Origin: Flaccisagitta enflata
Taxonomy: Eukaryota > Chaetognatha > Sagittoidea > Aphragmophora
DNA: 64,000 nt
Direction: 5' to 3'
Assembly (NCBI GenBank): GCA_965153355.1
Contig: OZ231127.1
Location: 99,572,001 to 99,636,000 of the forward strand
The position numbers and the translations under genes are program-made. Positions within the stretch are counted from its first letter, which is position 1; the number at the start of each line of letters is the position of its first letter. The notes under the pieces are model-generated. The model was not told the origin of the DNA. It searched no databases and worked only from the letters and a program-made list of their open reading frames with translations. Below, in pieces: positions 10,833 through 21,660 of this stretch.

Positions 10833-11292
10833 AACAAGGCTAACACCTATAAGTCGCATGCGAGACATAAATAACATAGGATGACTTAAATTGACTTTAA
10901 ATGACCAAAGATAACTTGAAATGACTTAAAATGATTTAAAAAGTCATATAATGATGAGAAATGACCTAAGTGAAAAAATTCACCGAATTGACAAAAGTGA
11001 CTTAATATGACTTGGACAACATTAAATCGCAACCCAAAAAAAATAAAATAAGCAAGTTAAGAGTTTGAGCTTCTGATTGTATTAATGGCATTCATCATAA
11101 TTCATTATATTTCAACTTAACATGACTTGAAATGATTTTAAATGTGACTTAGAATGACGAGAATGACCCAAAATGACTAGAAAATGAAAGCCAGTACTAA
11201 AGTAAATGGATGGATTTGACGTACTGATGACGGACTGGCTGATGGATTTGACGGACAAAGTGGTTGTAGAGGCCGTGTGCACGCGACTAAAA
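10833..11292 (-). mobile_element. HINE type A copy with 'gacttaaaat' minisatellite
   Basis: The minus-strand 5' end is a decayed palindrome (11271-11288), then TGTAGAG/CCACTTTGTCCGTC. The interior (10880-11180) is a roughly 10-base array of 'gacttaaaat' variants. The 3' end carries 'AAGTCGCATGCG' and 'ACAAGGCTAACACC' (10833-10862). The overall order matches the other type A copies: palindrome, tetranucleotide tract, private minisatellite, subterminal inverted repeat, short hairpin. Confidence 0.75.
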
Positions 11293-11321
11293 AAAGAGAT
11301 TTGTAAGATAATAGTTAAATA

Positions 11322-11410
11322 GGAAGAAAAAGAAAGAAAAGAAAAGAAAAAGAAAAAAAAAGAAAAAGAAAAAGAAAAAGAAAAAGCAATAGAAAAAGAA
11401 AAAGAAGAAA
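11322..11410. repeat. (GAAAAA)n purine tract
   Basis: AG-rich short-period array directly before the assembly gap, and a likely reason for the gap. Confidence 0.9.
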
Positions 11411-11425
11411 TGATTGCATTGTCTG

Positions 11426-11435
11426 NNNNNNNNNN
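11426..11435. other. assembly gap (10 N)
   Basis: Ten N. The true length is unknown, so features between the 8.8-kb exon and 12 kb may be incomplete. Confidence 1.
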
Positions 11436-11609
11436 CTGAGTAGCCACACCATATCCTAATAGATTAGAAAAGGTAATCTCTAAATACTTGATAAGCGTCA
11501 TAGACCTTGATTCTGGCCTTTAGTAATGATTATTATTATCAAATTCTCTCTGCCTCTCTTTGCATTCAACAAGCTGCGCTCAATTTAGTTCAGTCTGAAT
11601 AGCCTCTTT

Positions 11610-11753
11610 CTTTTTTTTTTTTTTTTTTTTTTTTTTTTGGCTCAATTTCTTTCTCTTTCTCTCAATTATGATGATAATTAAAAGCAGTTCAGAAATTGAT
11701 CAAGGACAGATATGCCAGGACGGATGATCATCATCTAGGATGAGTAGTGTGTG

Positions 11754-11844
<91 letters not shown>
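11610..11844. repeat. poly(T), (GT)n and (CT)n tracts
   Basis: T29 at 11610-11638, GT 11745-11784, joined directly to CT 11785-11844. 11845-12240 shows nothing recognisable. Confidence 0.9.
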
Positions 11845-11847
<3 letters not shown>

Positions 11848-12244
11848 CATGTCTTTCTGCTCTATCAGAAAGCGGAATGATTGGAATATTTGTTCAACCA
11901 CAGATAAGAAAATGACTCGTGAGACATTTGCAGCTTGGTTGAGTATCAAACATCAAACGTAAACAAAAATTGTGCAGTTTTAAACCGACCAACTATACTA
12001 GGACTTGAACATATTCTTAGTGACCGGTAAAGAGATGATTCCCAGAAGGCGTGCAGACCAAAATTTATATGGTATTTTATGTTTGTCTTGTGATTAAATG
12101 GGGTTTTGTCTGGTGTGTTTTCTTTTATAAATATGTTTTGGATTCTTGCCGTTTGCAGGGACCTCTTATTTTCATCTATCCTGGAAGTTTCTGCACAAAA
12201 TTTGTGAACTTTTATGCAATTGGTTGCAGTAAGAGATTGAGATT

Positions 12245-12745
12245 TAAGGAAGTAAAGGTTGAGTTTAGGGGTAAAGGGTTGAGTTTAAGAGTAGGGTTGA
12301 GTTTAGGGTTGAAAGTTGAGTTTAGGGGTAAGGTTGAGATTAGGAGGTAGGGTTGAGTTGGGAGGTAGAGTTGAGTTTAGGGGAGGGGTTGAGTTTGGGG
12401 TAGGGTTGAGTTGGTGGGGTTGAAGTATAGGGGTAAGGATTGAGTTGGGGGTAAAGTTGATTTGGGTAGGAGTTGATTTAAAGGTAGGGTTGATTTGGTA
12501 AAGGTTGAAGTTGCAAGGTAAGGTTGAGTTTAGGGGTAAGGTTGAGTTAAAGTGAAGTTGAGTTAAGGAGTAAAAGGGGTGAGTGTAGGGGTAGGGGTGA
12601 GTGTAGGGGGAGGGGTGAGTGTAGGGGTAGGGGTGAGTGTAGGGGTAGGGGTGAGTGTAGGGGTAATGTTGAGTGTAGGGGTAGAGGCAAGGGGTGAGTG
12701 TAGGGGTAGGGGTGAGTGTAGGGGTAGGAGTGAGTTTAGGTTGTG
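12245..12745. repeat. G-rich minisatellite (ttgagtttaggggtaagg)
   Basis: About 500 bases of variants of GTTGAGTTTAGGGGTAAGG, homogenising to GTGAGTGTAGGGGTAGGG between 12590 and 12740. Runs of 3-4 G every 5-8 bases give strong G-quadruplex potential on the + strand. The Leu/Pro/Thr-rich minus frame is a repeat artefact. Confidence 0.9.
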
Positions 12746-13007
12746 TCAAATACAAAAACAAACCATAAAAAAAGTGAGGTCCTCTTGTAAATGTTTGCCT
12801 ATTGCTATATTTAACATGAAATATGCAATAAAAAACAGAAAAATATTACATTTTTTTCTTTTATAAGAACCTAGTTTATAAGAACATCAAGGCTTCAAAT
12901 TGCTCCAAAATTAAGAGCATTGTATTTGTACTATTAATAGCTATCTCTATCTGTTTTGAAACTTTGGACAAAAAATGACATTTTTATAAAAAAAGATGTG
13001 TACAGTA

Positions 13008-13507
13008 GATGTCGTCTAGACTTGGAAATACGGGGGAATTCATAACAGGAAGACAAATAAACTTAAGACAGTGATATTTGGAATATAAACTAATAAAAGG
13101 ATGCTTTATTGCCCATGGGTGTTGGTTGCTATGGAAACACATTTCCATGTATCAACGCTAAAGTATCAATATTTTGAGAAATTTTATGAGGGAACATTAT
13201 TTAAAATAAAATTTCACAGGGCTGTCACACATAGTTACGCTCCTTAGCAACGGCTAAACGAGCAATATTCTTACAGAACATATTGTGGGAAAGTTGTAGC
13301 AAATTTTATTTTAAACAATGTTCCCTCATAAAATTTCTCAAAATATTGATACTTTAGCGTAAATACATGAAAATGTGTTTCCATGGCAACCAACACCCAT
13401 GGGCAATAAAGCATCCTTTTATTAGTCTATATTCCAAATATCAATCTTTTAAGTATATTTGTCTTCCTGTAATGAATACCCCCGTATTTCCAAGTCTAGA
13501 CGACATC
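13008..13507. mobile_element. 500-base foldback MITE
   Basis: Two arms of about 205 bases (13008-13212 and about 13300-13507) are inverted copies around a loop of about 85 bases. Ends read GATGTCGTCTAGACTTGG inward. TACAGTA occurs directly on both sides (13001-13007, 13508-13514), a candidate 7-base target duplication. No ORF inside; non-autonomous. Confidence 0.88.
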
Positions 13508-14049
13508 TACAGTACTTAATTTTCATAAAATATTATCTACATGCGCCCCTCTCCTGGAATAACTCACTTCCAAGCCACTACAAAACCATTCATCTGTCAG
13601 TGGCAAAGTATTCAGTCAGACACAAATAAGCGCCTGACGCCCCAGCTTCTTATCCTGCCCCACGTAACTGGTCGCCATGGTAACATTTTTGACATAAAGC
13701 CCGGGACAAAGCAACTTCCGGTTTTTATTGTGATAAGATGAATGACAAAGACTATACTTTGTTGGTTGAAATAGGTTTAAAAAATTCATCCAACTAATGG
13801 CAAAAAATGCGACCAAAGCAGCAACATCGAAATTGCGTAATGGCATTTGCAAGGCAACCGAACAACATCGCCAAAAACGTCCTAGGCTTGATAGAAAATC
13901 CGATTTTGAGGGATAATTCGTATTGAAACATTCAGTATTTGCTGTTCCTGAATATTCCCCATTTTTGAATCCCGTTATGAAATTGTTTGAATTATGTTCA
14001 TGAAGAATTGACGAAAAAAAGGAAAATTAATGCGGACTTACACTTGCAG

Positions 14050-14577
14050 CATTTATGAATGAACGAACGAGTAAATGATGAATGAACGTAAGAATGTATG
14101 TAAGAACGAATCATTGAATGAACAAATGAATGAAAAAATGAATACAGATGAATGTTCAAATTTGGTGAAGATAAGGTCAATAAACATAGCTCATGCGGTC
14201 ACATATGTGATTGCAGTTTATTATGGATGAATGAATGAATGAATGAATGAATGAATGAATGAATGAATGAACGAACAAACGAATGAACAAACAAACAGAT
14301 GAACGAACAAATGAACAAACAAACATGGATAAACCAATGAGTGAGAATGATTGAGTGAACAAGCGAATTCATAGAATGAATGAATGAATGAATGAATGTA
14401 GGAATGAATGAACGAATGAATGAATGAACACATGGATTAACCAATGAGTGATAATGATTGAGTGAACAAGAAAAGAATTTGACTAGTCAATTGGTAATGG
14501 CAGTCCTAACGAATGAACAAAAAATGAATGAATGAATGAATGAATGAATAAATGAATGAATGAATGAATAGGCAACA
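14050..14577. repeat. (GAAT)n tetranucleotide arrays
   Basis: TGAA/GAAT arrays (14224-14275, 14376-14430, 14520-14572), plus a duplicated block with 'ccaatgagtgagaatgattg' at about 14333 and 14438. 13515-14050 has only short ORFs without domains. Confidence 0.9.
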
Positions 14578-15122
14578 AATGATAGAATTAAAGAATGAAG
14601 TGTAGTTTTACCGAGTTTTTGAACAACACTGGCAGAAGGTTGAAATACAGTATGTTGCAACTGGTTTGTAACATTATACGACGGCATAATTCAAAAAGTA
14701 ATAGAGATAACTTAATTCTGAAAAAAATATCTGAAAGGTAATTGTTTTGCATTTTATACTGGACAATTCTCAGGGATTTTCTATAGAAGCTTGATACTTT
14801 CCACACCCTGAGGATGTTTGGGTAAAATTATGCAAAAATGGTTATTTTTCTCTTTTTTTCCCATAAATTGCATCTATAGACGATTGTCTCTCTCTATTTT
14901 CATAAACTACATCAAAATACAGTCGAGCTTCACTAGAGCGCACCCGCTAATAGGGCATCCCTCGCTAAAAGGCATGATTTCATAAGTCCCAACTTTTTTG
15001 CCTTATATTTATTGTTGAGGAAACCCGTCTATAGCGCACCCGCCTATAAGGCAAATTTCACTAGAAGGCATGAAATAATGGGGAGATAAAGTTTTTTGGG
15101 CTCGCTTAGAAGGCATCATTGG

Positions 15123-15257
15123 AACAAGGCCGGATACACGGCCATCAGTTGCGGACGGGTGGGCAGGGGCAGAAATGCGCATTTTCCCACTTTTCAACTC
15201 AATCACCACGGATCGACCGACCAACCTCTTATAGAGTTGCGTGTCCGCAACTAAAAA
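15123..15257 (-). mobile_element. HINE type B copy
   Basis: Minus orientation. The 5' end is AGTTGCGGACACGCAACT (15234-15251), then CTATAAGAGG and a short GGTC tract. The middle has 'GTGGGAAAATGCGCATTTC' and 'GCCCCTGCCCACCCG'. The 3' end has GTCCGCAACTG and GGCCGTGTATCCGGCCTTGTT-type hairpin sequence (15123-15143). It is compact (135 bases) and well preserved. Confidence 0.88.
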
Positions 15258-15302
15258 GAAGGTAACGAAAAAGGAAAAGGGAATAAGAAGAAGCAGAAGA
15301 AG

Positions 15303-15430
15303 TAGACGAATAAGCCGAAGAAGTAGAAGAAGAAGAAGAAGAAGAAGAAGAAGAAGAAGAAGAAGAAGAAGAAGAAGAAGAAGAAGAAGAAGAAGAAGAA
15401 GAAGAAGAAGAAGAAGAAGAAGAAGAAGAT
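15303..15430. repeat. (AAG)n microsatellite
   Basis: About 120 bases of AAG, adjoining the HINE type B 5' end. The poly-Leu and poly-Arg frames are artefacts. Confidence 0.96.
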
Positions 15431-16339
15431 GAACGCCGTGGTTATTAAGACAATGATTTTGACGATTCTTATGATCATTCAATGATCCTGATTCCAATTC
15501 CGATGCATCGCGATGACGATGACGAGGGTGCACAAATTATCCACATATGAGACCGCAAATGACGATGATAACAATGAACAATTGGGTGCATGAATGCCGC
15601 CTACAGCTACTAGTTGTTATTCACCATCAGCAAACTCAAGTATGAATAAAAAGCAAGAAAGAGATCTTGACGCCACAACATTGGTAAAAATTTCTTTGTT
15701 TCTCAAGTGCTACCTCCATCTAGCCTCGGTTTGTTCTTCATTTGGCATCTGCAGCTTCCTCTGTCTGTTTATCAGTCTCTCTACACATGGTTACTCTTCT
15801 ATCTCTTTGTAGAAAGTTACATCATTTTTCCTCCCACATTGCATGGCTAGATCAGTCTAACAACTTTAACAAGTACAGTCTGTACAAAAGACACAAATAT
15901 TAATGTTAACCACAAAGAAAGTCATGCTCGGCAATAAGGCATCCCGCCTTGAAGGCATAAAATCAGTCGGTCCCTTCAAATGCCTTCTAGTGAAGCTTAA
16001 CTGTATCTCATATTTGAAACTTATCTGGTATGAAAATCTCATAATTTGTTCAAAATTAAAGCAAAATGAGTAAAATTTTTTTCAATCCACGACACTATGA
16101 CTTACTTTGCAAAGCATTATTTTTAGTTTATGATATGTTAAGGGGATTAGATTTTTCCAAAAAATCACGGGGATCAATCATCATAAAATGCCAAATTATT
16201 ACCTATAAAAGACTTTTTTCAGAATTAAATTATCTCTATTACTTCCAGAGTTATGCCGTCATAAAATGTTACAAACGAGTTGAAACATACTGTAATTGTC
16301 AAGGACTTACCAAATATTGCGTGAAAAAGAAACCTCTTT

Positions 16340-16783
16340 TTTTAGTCGCGTGCACGCGACTCTACACCTTGCTTTGTCGGTCGGTCCGTCCGTCCGTCGG
16401 TCCATCCGTCGGTCGGTCACATTTTTGAATTTTAAGTTTTTTTAACATTTTTTAACATTTTTTGATATCTTTTTTAACTTTTTTAACTTTTTTAACATTT
16501 TTTAACATTTTTTAACATTTTTTAACATTTTTTAACATTTTTTAACATTATACCTATTTTAACAGTTTTTAACATTTTTTAACATTTATTAATATTTTTT
16601 GACATTCTTTGACATTTTTTAACGTTCGTTAACACTTCTCAACATTCTTTAACATTTCTTAACATTTCTTAACATTTTTTAACTTTTTTTAACATTTTTA
16701 ACATTTTTTAACATTTTGACATGTTTTTGCTCTTTTGTTTGTCACTTCCAGATGCACGCGACTGTTGCCCTTTTGGGCTTGTT
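16340..16783 (+). mobile_element. HINE type A copy with 'ttttttaaca' minisatellite
   Basis: The 5' palindrome AGTCGCGTGCACGCGACT (16344-16361) is followed by TCTACACC, GGTC/CGTC tetranucleotides, then about 270 bases of a 10-base TTTTTTAACA array. The 3' end is GCACGCGACTGTTG then the hairpin GCCCTTTTGGGC and TTGTT (16754-16783). This is the clearest complete copy of the architecture. Confidence 0.9.
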
Positions 16784-16867
16784 CTTTATGGAAATGGTGG
16801 GCTACATTTTGCCGACAAGGTTTTTCATCCTCACACAGACCCCCGCTTGTGGGAAAACCTACTTTTT

Positions 16868-17455
16868 TTGTATATACAGTATGTTTCATCTCGACTGTAA
16901 CATTTCATGACAATGTAGCTCCAAAAGTATTAAAGATAATTCAATTCTGTAAAAAATATCTGAAAGATAATACTTTAGCATTTAATGTTCATCAATTCCT
17001 GGGACTTTTTGACAAAAATTGGACGCTTTTATCACATAGCTAGCTAGATCGCACAAAATGCAAAACATGTTATTTTATTCTTTATATTTCTGAGGTATAT
17101 ATCAATAGGCTTCTTTTTTTTTTTCATTATTTACAAACTACAAAAAACTTTCTCTCATTCAAGACCAATGGCAATCTGGCATCAGTAGCTAAAACTGTTT
17201 GAAAATAAGAGCAATTTAAGGAAAGACAGTATAATTAGCAAAATAGTAAAATATCCGTTTTTTGCATAGCATATTTTCCCGCTCATAATGTTTTTAAAGG
17301 CTGATATTTCTTAAAAAAGTTCTAGGAATTATTGATAACAAAATGCTAAAGTATTATCTTCCAGATGTTTTTTACAGAATTGAATTATCTTTATTACTTT
17401 TGGAGCTACACCGTCATGAAATGTTACAGTCGAGATGAAACATACTGTATATGCG
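16868..17455. mobile_element. MITE with about 130-base TIRs
   Basis: Left arm (16868-17000) and inverted right arm (17320-17455) share 'ATACAGTATGTTTCATCTCG', 'TAACATTTCATGAC' and 'GATAATACTTTAGCAT'. Same family as the outer element at 14647-16295. No ORF. Confidence 0.85.
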
Positions 17456-17668
17456 AAAAACATGAGTATATCAATTTTTGAAATTTGACCCAGTTCCCGA
17501 CCGCCCTACTACTCACTAGCCACAGACGCTGACCGCTTTCATGAATCTGTGCTTTAAAACTGAAAGTTAGGGAGGCTTAAAAAGAGTTGATGAAAAAAAT
17601 CGATCATGAATTCTATCTTTACCGTGTATTTTCTTTCAATTTTCACTTTAATGAATGACAAAATGATG

Positions 17669-17960
17669 GTAATTTTCTAGATGTTCGCTAGCCTGACTGG
17701 GGCAACGTAGGAAGCTGAAATTTTTACTGAAGATAGAGAAGACATGTGGTATGGGTAGACCTGGAACAAATTCCCAAAAAAACTACTAGCCTCTATATGG
17801 TTACATTTTACAGATTTCTTCTTGGATTTATTGTATGTAAAATAATAAAATTTAAATTTTCTTTAACAGGTCTACCCTGGCCACATGTCTTGTCTATCTT
17901 CAGTAAAAATTTCAGCTTCCTCCGTTGCCCCAGTCAGGCTAGCGAGCGTCTGAAAAATTG
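17669..17960. mobile_element. foldback MITE, about 90-base arms
   Basis: Left arm 'GCTAGCCTGACTGGGGCAAC' (from 17687) is inverted at 17920-17944. The arms run through 'GACATGTGG' to 'GGTAGACCTG' and flank a loop of about 105 bases. Confidence 0.85.
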
Positions 17961-18057
17961 CCTATATTTGGTTTTTTTAAATTTTCTGAAATTTTTTGAA
18001 GGGGTTTCTTACACTAGTATTTGACATTCTATGAAAGAAAAAAAAATTTCAGGGTAA

Positions 18058-18225
18058 CTTCATTTTGAAGCCACGATAGCCCAAATCTTAGCCTCAAGGC
18101 CAAAATCCCACCTTCAAGGACCAAATCCCAGCTTTGAGGTTCAAATCCTATTCTTAAGGGCCCAAACCCGACCCTCATGGCCAAAATCTGAGCATTTGGG
18201 CCCAATTTGAGCATTCAGGGTGATT
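18058..18225. repeat. minisatellite (ggccaaaatcccagcctcaa)
   Basis: About 24-base units related to the internal array of family-3 elements (see 27295-28585), here without the GGGCAGCGG ends. Confidence 0.75.
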
Positions 18226-18409
18226 TTTTTCGAATATATTTATATGATCTTTTTTTCGTATCAAAATGCAGATACAGATACATACCAAAAACAACATCCA
18301 AATGGGAAAAAGTATCATCTAAATGATGAAATGTCTAATAAAAACAAAATAAGATGGAATTAGATCAGAAATTACGAGTGTGACATTGACATTACAGTAG
18401 AGACAAATG

Positions 18410-19175
18410 TTTAGTCGCGTGCACGCGACTCTACAACCCGCTTTGTCCGTCGGTCGGTTGGTCGGTTGGTCGGTCGGTCGGTCACACTTTACTTTTTTTA
18501 TCAATTTTATTTCTTTAAGTCATTTTTAGTCATTCTAAGTCATTCTAAGTCATTCTAAGTCATTCTAAGTCATTCTAAGTCATTCTAAGTCATTTTAAGT
18601 CATTATTGTCATTTTAGTCATTATAGTCCTTTTCATCATTTTAAGTCATTCTAAGTCATTCTAAGTCATTCTAAGTCATTCTAAGTCATTTTAAGTCATT
18701 TTAAGTCATTATTGTCATTTTAGTCAATATAGTCCTTTTCATCATTTTAAGTCAATCTAAGTCATTTTAAGTTATCTTAAGTCACTTCAAGTGATTTTAA
18801 GTCATTTCAAGTGATTTCAAGGCATTTTAAGTCATACCAAGTCATTTCAAGTCATTATTGTCATTTTAGTCAATATAATCCTTTTTATAATTTTAAGTTG
18901 ATGCAGGTTACACCGTTGTAGTAGTTGTGACATATTTGATGCTGTTTTACTCGTCTTACAACGTGAGGAAATGAAAAAGTGAAAAAATTTTCCATTTTTT
19001 CACTTTTTCATTTCCTCATGTTGTAAGACGAGTAAAACAGCATCAAATATTATCATTTTAAGTCATTTTAAGTCATTTTATGTCATTTTAAGTCATTTTT
19101 GTCATTATAAGTCATCATATGTCATTATACGTCATTCTAAATCATTTTAAGTCATTTTTAGTCATTCTAAGTCCT
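18410..19175 (+). mobile_element. HINE type A copy with 'tcattctaag' minisatellite
   Basis: 5' palindrome AGTCGCGTGCACGCGACT at 18413-18430, CTACAACCCGCTTTGTCCGTC, GGTC tract, then a TCATTCTAAG/TCATTTTAAG array to about 19175. The array is interrupted by a long hairpin at 18932-19050. No 3' terminus with GCACGCGACT is visible, so the copy is 3'-truncated. Confidence 0.85.
18932..19050. repeat. long hairpin, about 56-base arms, inside a HINE array
   Basis: 'atatttgatgctgttttact' opens the left arm and is inverted at 19031-19050. The arms differ at about one base and the loop is only about 7 bases. The minisatellite resumes on the far side. Confidence 0.93.
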
Positions 19176-19227
19176 TCGCAAAAGTATACGCCATTTCGCC
19201 ATGTGAATTCGCGCTCGAGGTGAGAAT

Positions 19228-19230
<3 letters not shown>

Positions 19231-19280
<50 letters not shown>

Positions 19281-19305
19281 AGAGAAAGAGAAAGAGAAAG
19301 AAAAA
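19231..19305. repeat. (GA)n and (GAAA)n tract
   Basis: Short-period purine array. 19320-20150 contains only small ORFs (60-67 codons) with no recognisable domain or splice context. Confidence 0.93.
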
Positions 19306-20160
19306 GAGAGGAATGAGAAAGTGATTTTAAGAGTAATGTGATTGCAAGGGTAACAATGGCAAAAAAACTAGACGCTCAATATTCATCAACCAACACCCAA
19401 ACCATGCAGCACCTTAAAATTCATGAGCATATAAAGAGCTTCAAAAACTCTAAAAATCAAGCAGAAATTTTTAGCTCTATTTGTTTAGAAATGACATTAG
19501 ATTGAAGTTCAGTACTCAAATTCCTGATTGACAAATAGAGCAGATTTCAGCGCCAGAAAACCTGGCACTTTTTGTCTTACATATTCTGTAAAACGAAAAA
19601 AAAAGAAATAAATGATACGAAATCAAAGGTAAAAATGAAGTATTTTTAATTCTTTACAAGATGGAATCAAGCAGAATTCATGATTTTGCTTCATTTACAA
19701 GCCATATCAACAGAAAGTTGGTCACTATAAAAAAGATGGAAGCAAGATTTGAGTTTTTTGAGTGGTTATCTTTAGATTATCATAACTTCTTAAGTTCTGA
19801 AGCTAGAATGATCGAAAGGGGCTCAAATGAAAGATTCTTTAAAGATCTTTAAAACCGTCATGATAATTCTGAGAGTTTGGGGTTGACTCAGAGTAACTTG
19901 ATGGATTTGTCTCAATTGGTGGGAGGGATCTTGATTTAAGGCTATGGGAAGGCCAGAAGAGCGTTCAGCACACTCATCTGGTACTACTCTTTCTTGCCAC
20001 TTACACATTTTACCAATAGTCGACAATTATAGATTTTTCTTGCTGTTGATAGGTTTCTGCTGAGCTGCTTTGTGGTAAGGTTTGAGGGGAATTTTGATAA
20101 TTCTAAGGATAGCTGTGAGGGGTCCGGATGAAACACAAGAGCTCCCAAAACTCTTGGGCG

Positions 20161-20549
20161 GAGCAGGGCAGCGGCTCCGAAGGGTCAATGACCTATGCTT
20201 TCACACATATGGGGAATTTTCTCCTCCTTCTTCTTCTCCTCCTCCCTACGTGCCCCCCTCCCACAAGCCTCGAGGCCCATATCTCAGCCTCGAGGCCCGG
20301 GGAGGGGGGGTTTGGAGGCCCAAATTTAGTCTTGAGGCCCCGTCCCAGCCTCAGGGCCTAATTCAAGCCTCCCGGGATTTGGGCCTCAAGACTGGCAGGA
20401 CAGGTCTCAAGGCTGGGATATGGCCTTGGCATTTGAGATATGGGCCTCGAGGCAGGGAGGAGTTTGAGGAGGAGGAGGAAGGAGGGAGAGAAAATTCCCC
20501 ATATGTGTGGCATAGGTCATCGACCCCTTCGAGCCCGCTGCCCTGCTAC
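20161..20549. mobile_element. family-3 element variant (GAGCAGGGCAGCGG ends)
   Basis: The left end GAGCAGGGCAGCGGCTCC, 'GGTCAATGACCTATGC' and 'CACACATATGGGGAATTTTC' recurs inverted at 20489-20549. The interior is a 'cctcgaggcc/tgggcctcaag' array. Same plan as the elements at 22501, 27295, 46841, 49324 and 50181. Confidence 0.85.
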
Positions 20550-20715
20550 CAGAGATCCAGAGCCGGAGCCGGATCTGGAGCCGGAGGCGGTGGACGCGGC
20601 AATTATGCAGGGACGCGGGCGCGGAGGCGATCAGAGCTATGAGTCTCATTGGAGACGCGGACCCGGAGCCGGTTGCAATTGTAAAAACCAAGACACGGAC
20701 GCGGACGCGGTTTTC
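20550..20715. repeat. GC-rich (ggagcc / gacgcg)n array
   Basis: Hexanucleotide-like GGAGCCGGA and GGACGCGGA units. The same type continues at 21505-21660; between the two lie a pyrimidine tract and a HINE. Confidence 0.8.
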
Positions 20716-20937
20716 TCAAACCATCTTTCAAATTCCTCTTTTTTTCTGTCTGCCTTTTTTTTTTCTTCCTCTTTTTTTTTCTTTCTCTTTGACTCTTCCT
20801 TGACTCTGACTATAGTTAAGATTCACTAAAGCGCAGATTCACTAAAGCGCATGTCAAGGGACTAGTTCCAATTTCCCTACTTAATGTTTTCTGATTATGT
20901 TTATTTCACTTTGTTTCCCAACCTGTCTCTTTACATT

Positions 20938-21073
20938 TTCTCTTTTCCTTCTTTCCTTCTTTCTCTCTTTCTCTCTTTCTTTCTCTCTTTCTTTCTCTCT
21001 TTCTCTCTTTCTTTCTCTCTTTCTTTCTTTCTTTCTTTCTCTCTTTCTCTCTTTCTCTCTTTCTCTCTTTCTC

Positions 21074-21132
<59 letters not shown>

Positions 21133-21178
21133 CTCTTTCTTTCTTTCTTTCTCTCTTTTTTTTTTCTTTCTTCCTTCC
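20938..21178. repeat. (CTTT)n/(CTCTTT)n pyrimidine tract
   Basis: About 240 bases of pure pyrimidine on the + strand. A second tract of the same kind occupies 21334-21440, immediately beyond the HINE. Confidence 0.95.
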
Positions 21179-21179
21179 C

Positions 21180-21333
21180 TTTTAGTCGCGAACACGCAAC
21201 TACACCTTGCCTTGTCAGTCGGTAGGTTGGTCGGAAGATTCATCCGTCCTTCACATTTTTGAATTCCAAGCGGTTTTTGCATTACTGCTCCTGCCCAACT
21301 GTCCGCGACTGGAATGCCGTGTATCCGGCCTTC
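21180..21333 (+). mobile_element. HINE copy, hybrid A/B termini
   Basis: The 5' end AGTCGCGAACACGCAACT mixes the type A left half with the type B right half. The 3' side has GTCCGCGACTGG and GCCGTGTATCCGGCCTTCTT. The interior has 'TTTTTGCATTACTGCTCCTG', shared with 62279-62413. It is flanked on both sides by CTTT tracts. Confidence 0.85.
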
Positions 21334-21405
21334 TTTTTATTTCTTTAATTTTCTTTCTTTCTTTCTTTCTTTCTTTCTTTTTCTTTCTTTCTTTCTTTCT
21401 TTCTC

Positions 21406-21437
<32 letters not shown>

Positions 21438-21504
21438 TCAAAATCGCAGTCATTTCTTTTTTAACCGTAAAATAGACAGTGAAGGTAATAAGATGAAAGA
21501 AATC

Positions 21505-21660
21505 ACTAGTTAAGACGCGGATGTGGAAATGACGCGGACGCGGCAAAAAATCCTGGAGGCGGAGGTGGAGCCGGAGGTGGAATTTCAGCCAGGAAGGTCG
21601 CGGAACCGGAACTGGGGGGAGTGGAAAGTCTGAAGACGCGGAATGGATTGGAGCCGGCGC
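21505..21660. repeat. GC-rich (gacgcgg / ggaggtgga)n array
   Basis: Continuation of the type at 20550-20715. 21660-22125 has no gene; short ORFs only. Confidence 0.7.

Larger units (their letters stand above)
14919..16004. mobile_element. pogo/Tigger-like MITE, nested
   Basis: The left end TA-CAGTCGAGCTTCACTAGAG and the right end, inverted, read CAGTTAAGCTTCACTAGAAG, both flanked by TA. Subterminal sequence has repeated 'GCGCACCCGC..ATAAGGCA' and 'CTAGAAGGCATGA'. Pogo-family elements have CAGT-starting termini and a TA target. No transposase ORF remains. Related fragments occur near 20820 and 23620-23770. Confidence 0.6.
14647..16295. mobile_element. MITE with long TIRs, host to nested insertions
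   Basis: The left arm (about 14647-14780) and inverted right arm (about 16150-16295) share 'TACAGTATGTT', 'TGTAACATT', 'ACGGCATAA' and 'AATTCTGAAAAAA'. The same arm sequence ends the separate element at 16868-17455, so this is one family. The interior (14919-16004) is a second, pogo-like element carrying a HINE. Confidence 0.7.

Noticed and set aside
18128-18150. tRNA B-box-like 'GGTTCAAATCC'
   Set aside because: Part of a minisatellite unit; no A box or cloverleaf around it. A similar hit near 49600 is also in an array.
19661-20026. 63- and 67-codon ORFs on opposite strands
   Set aside because: Too short, no homology signal, no clear splice context.
20082-20642. 186-codon + ORF
   Set aside because: Lies across a family-3 element and its array.
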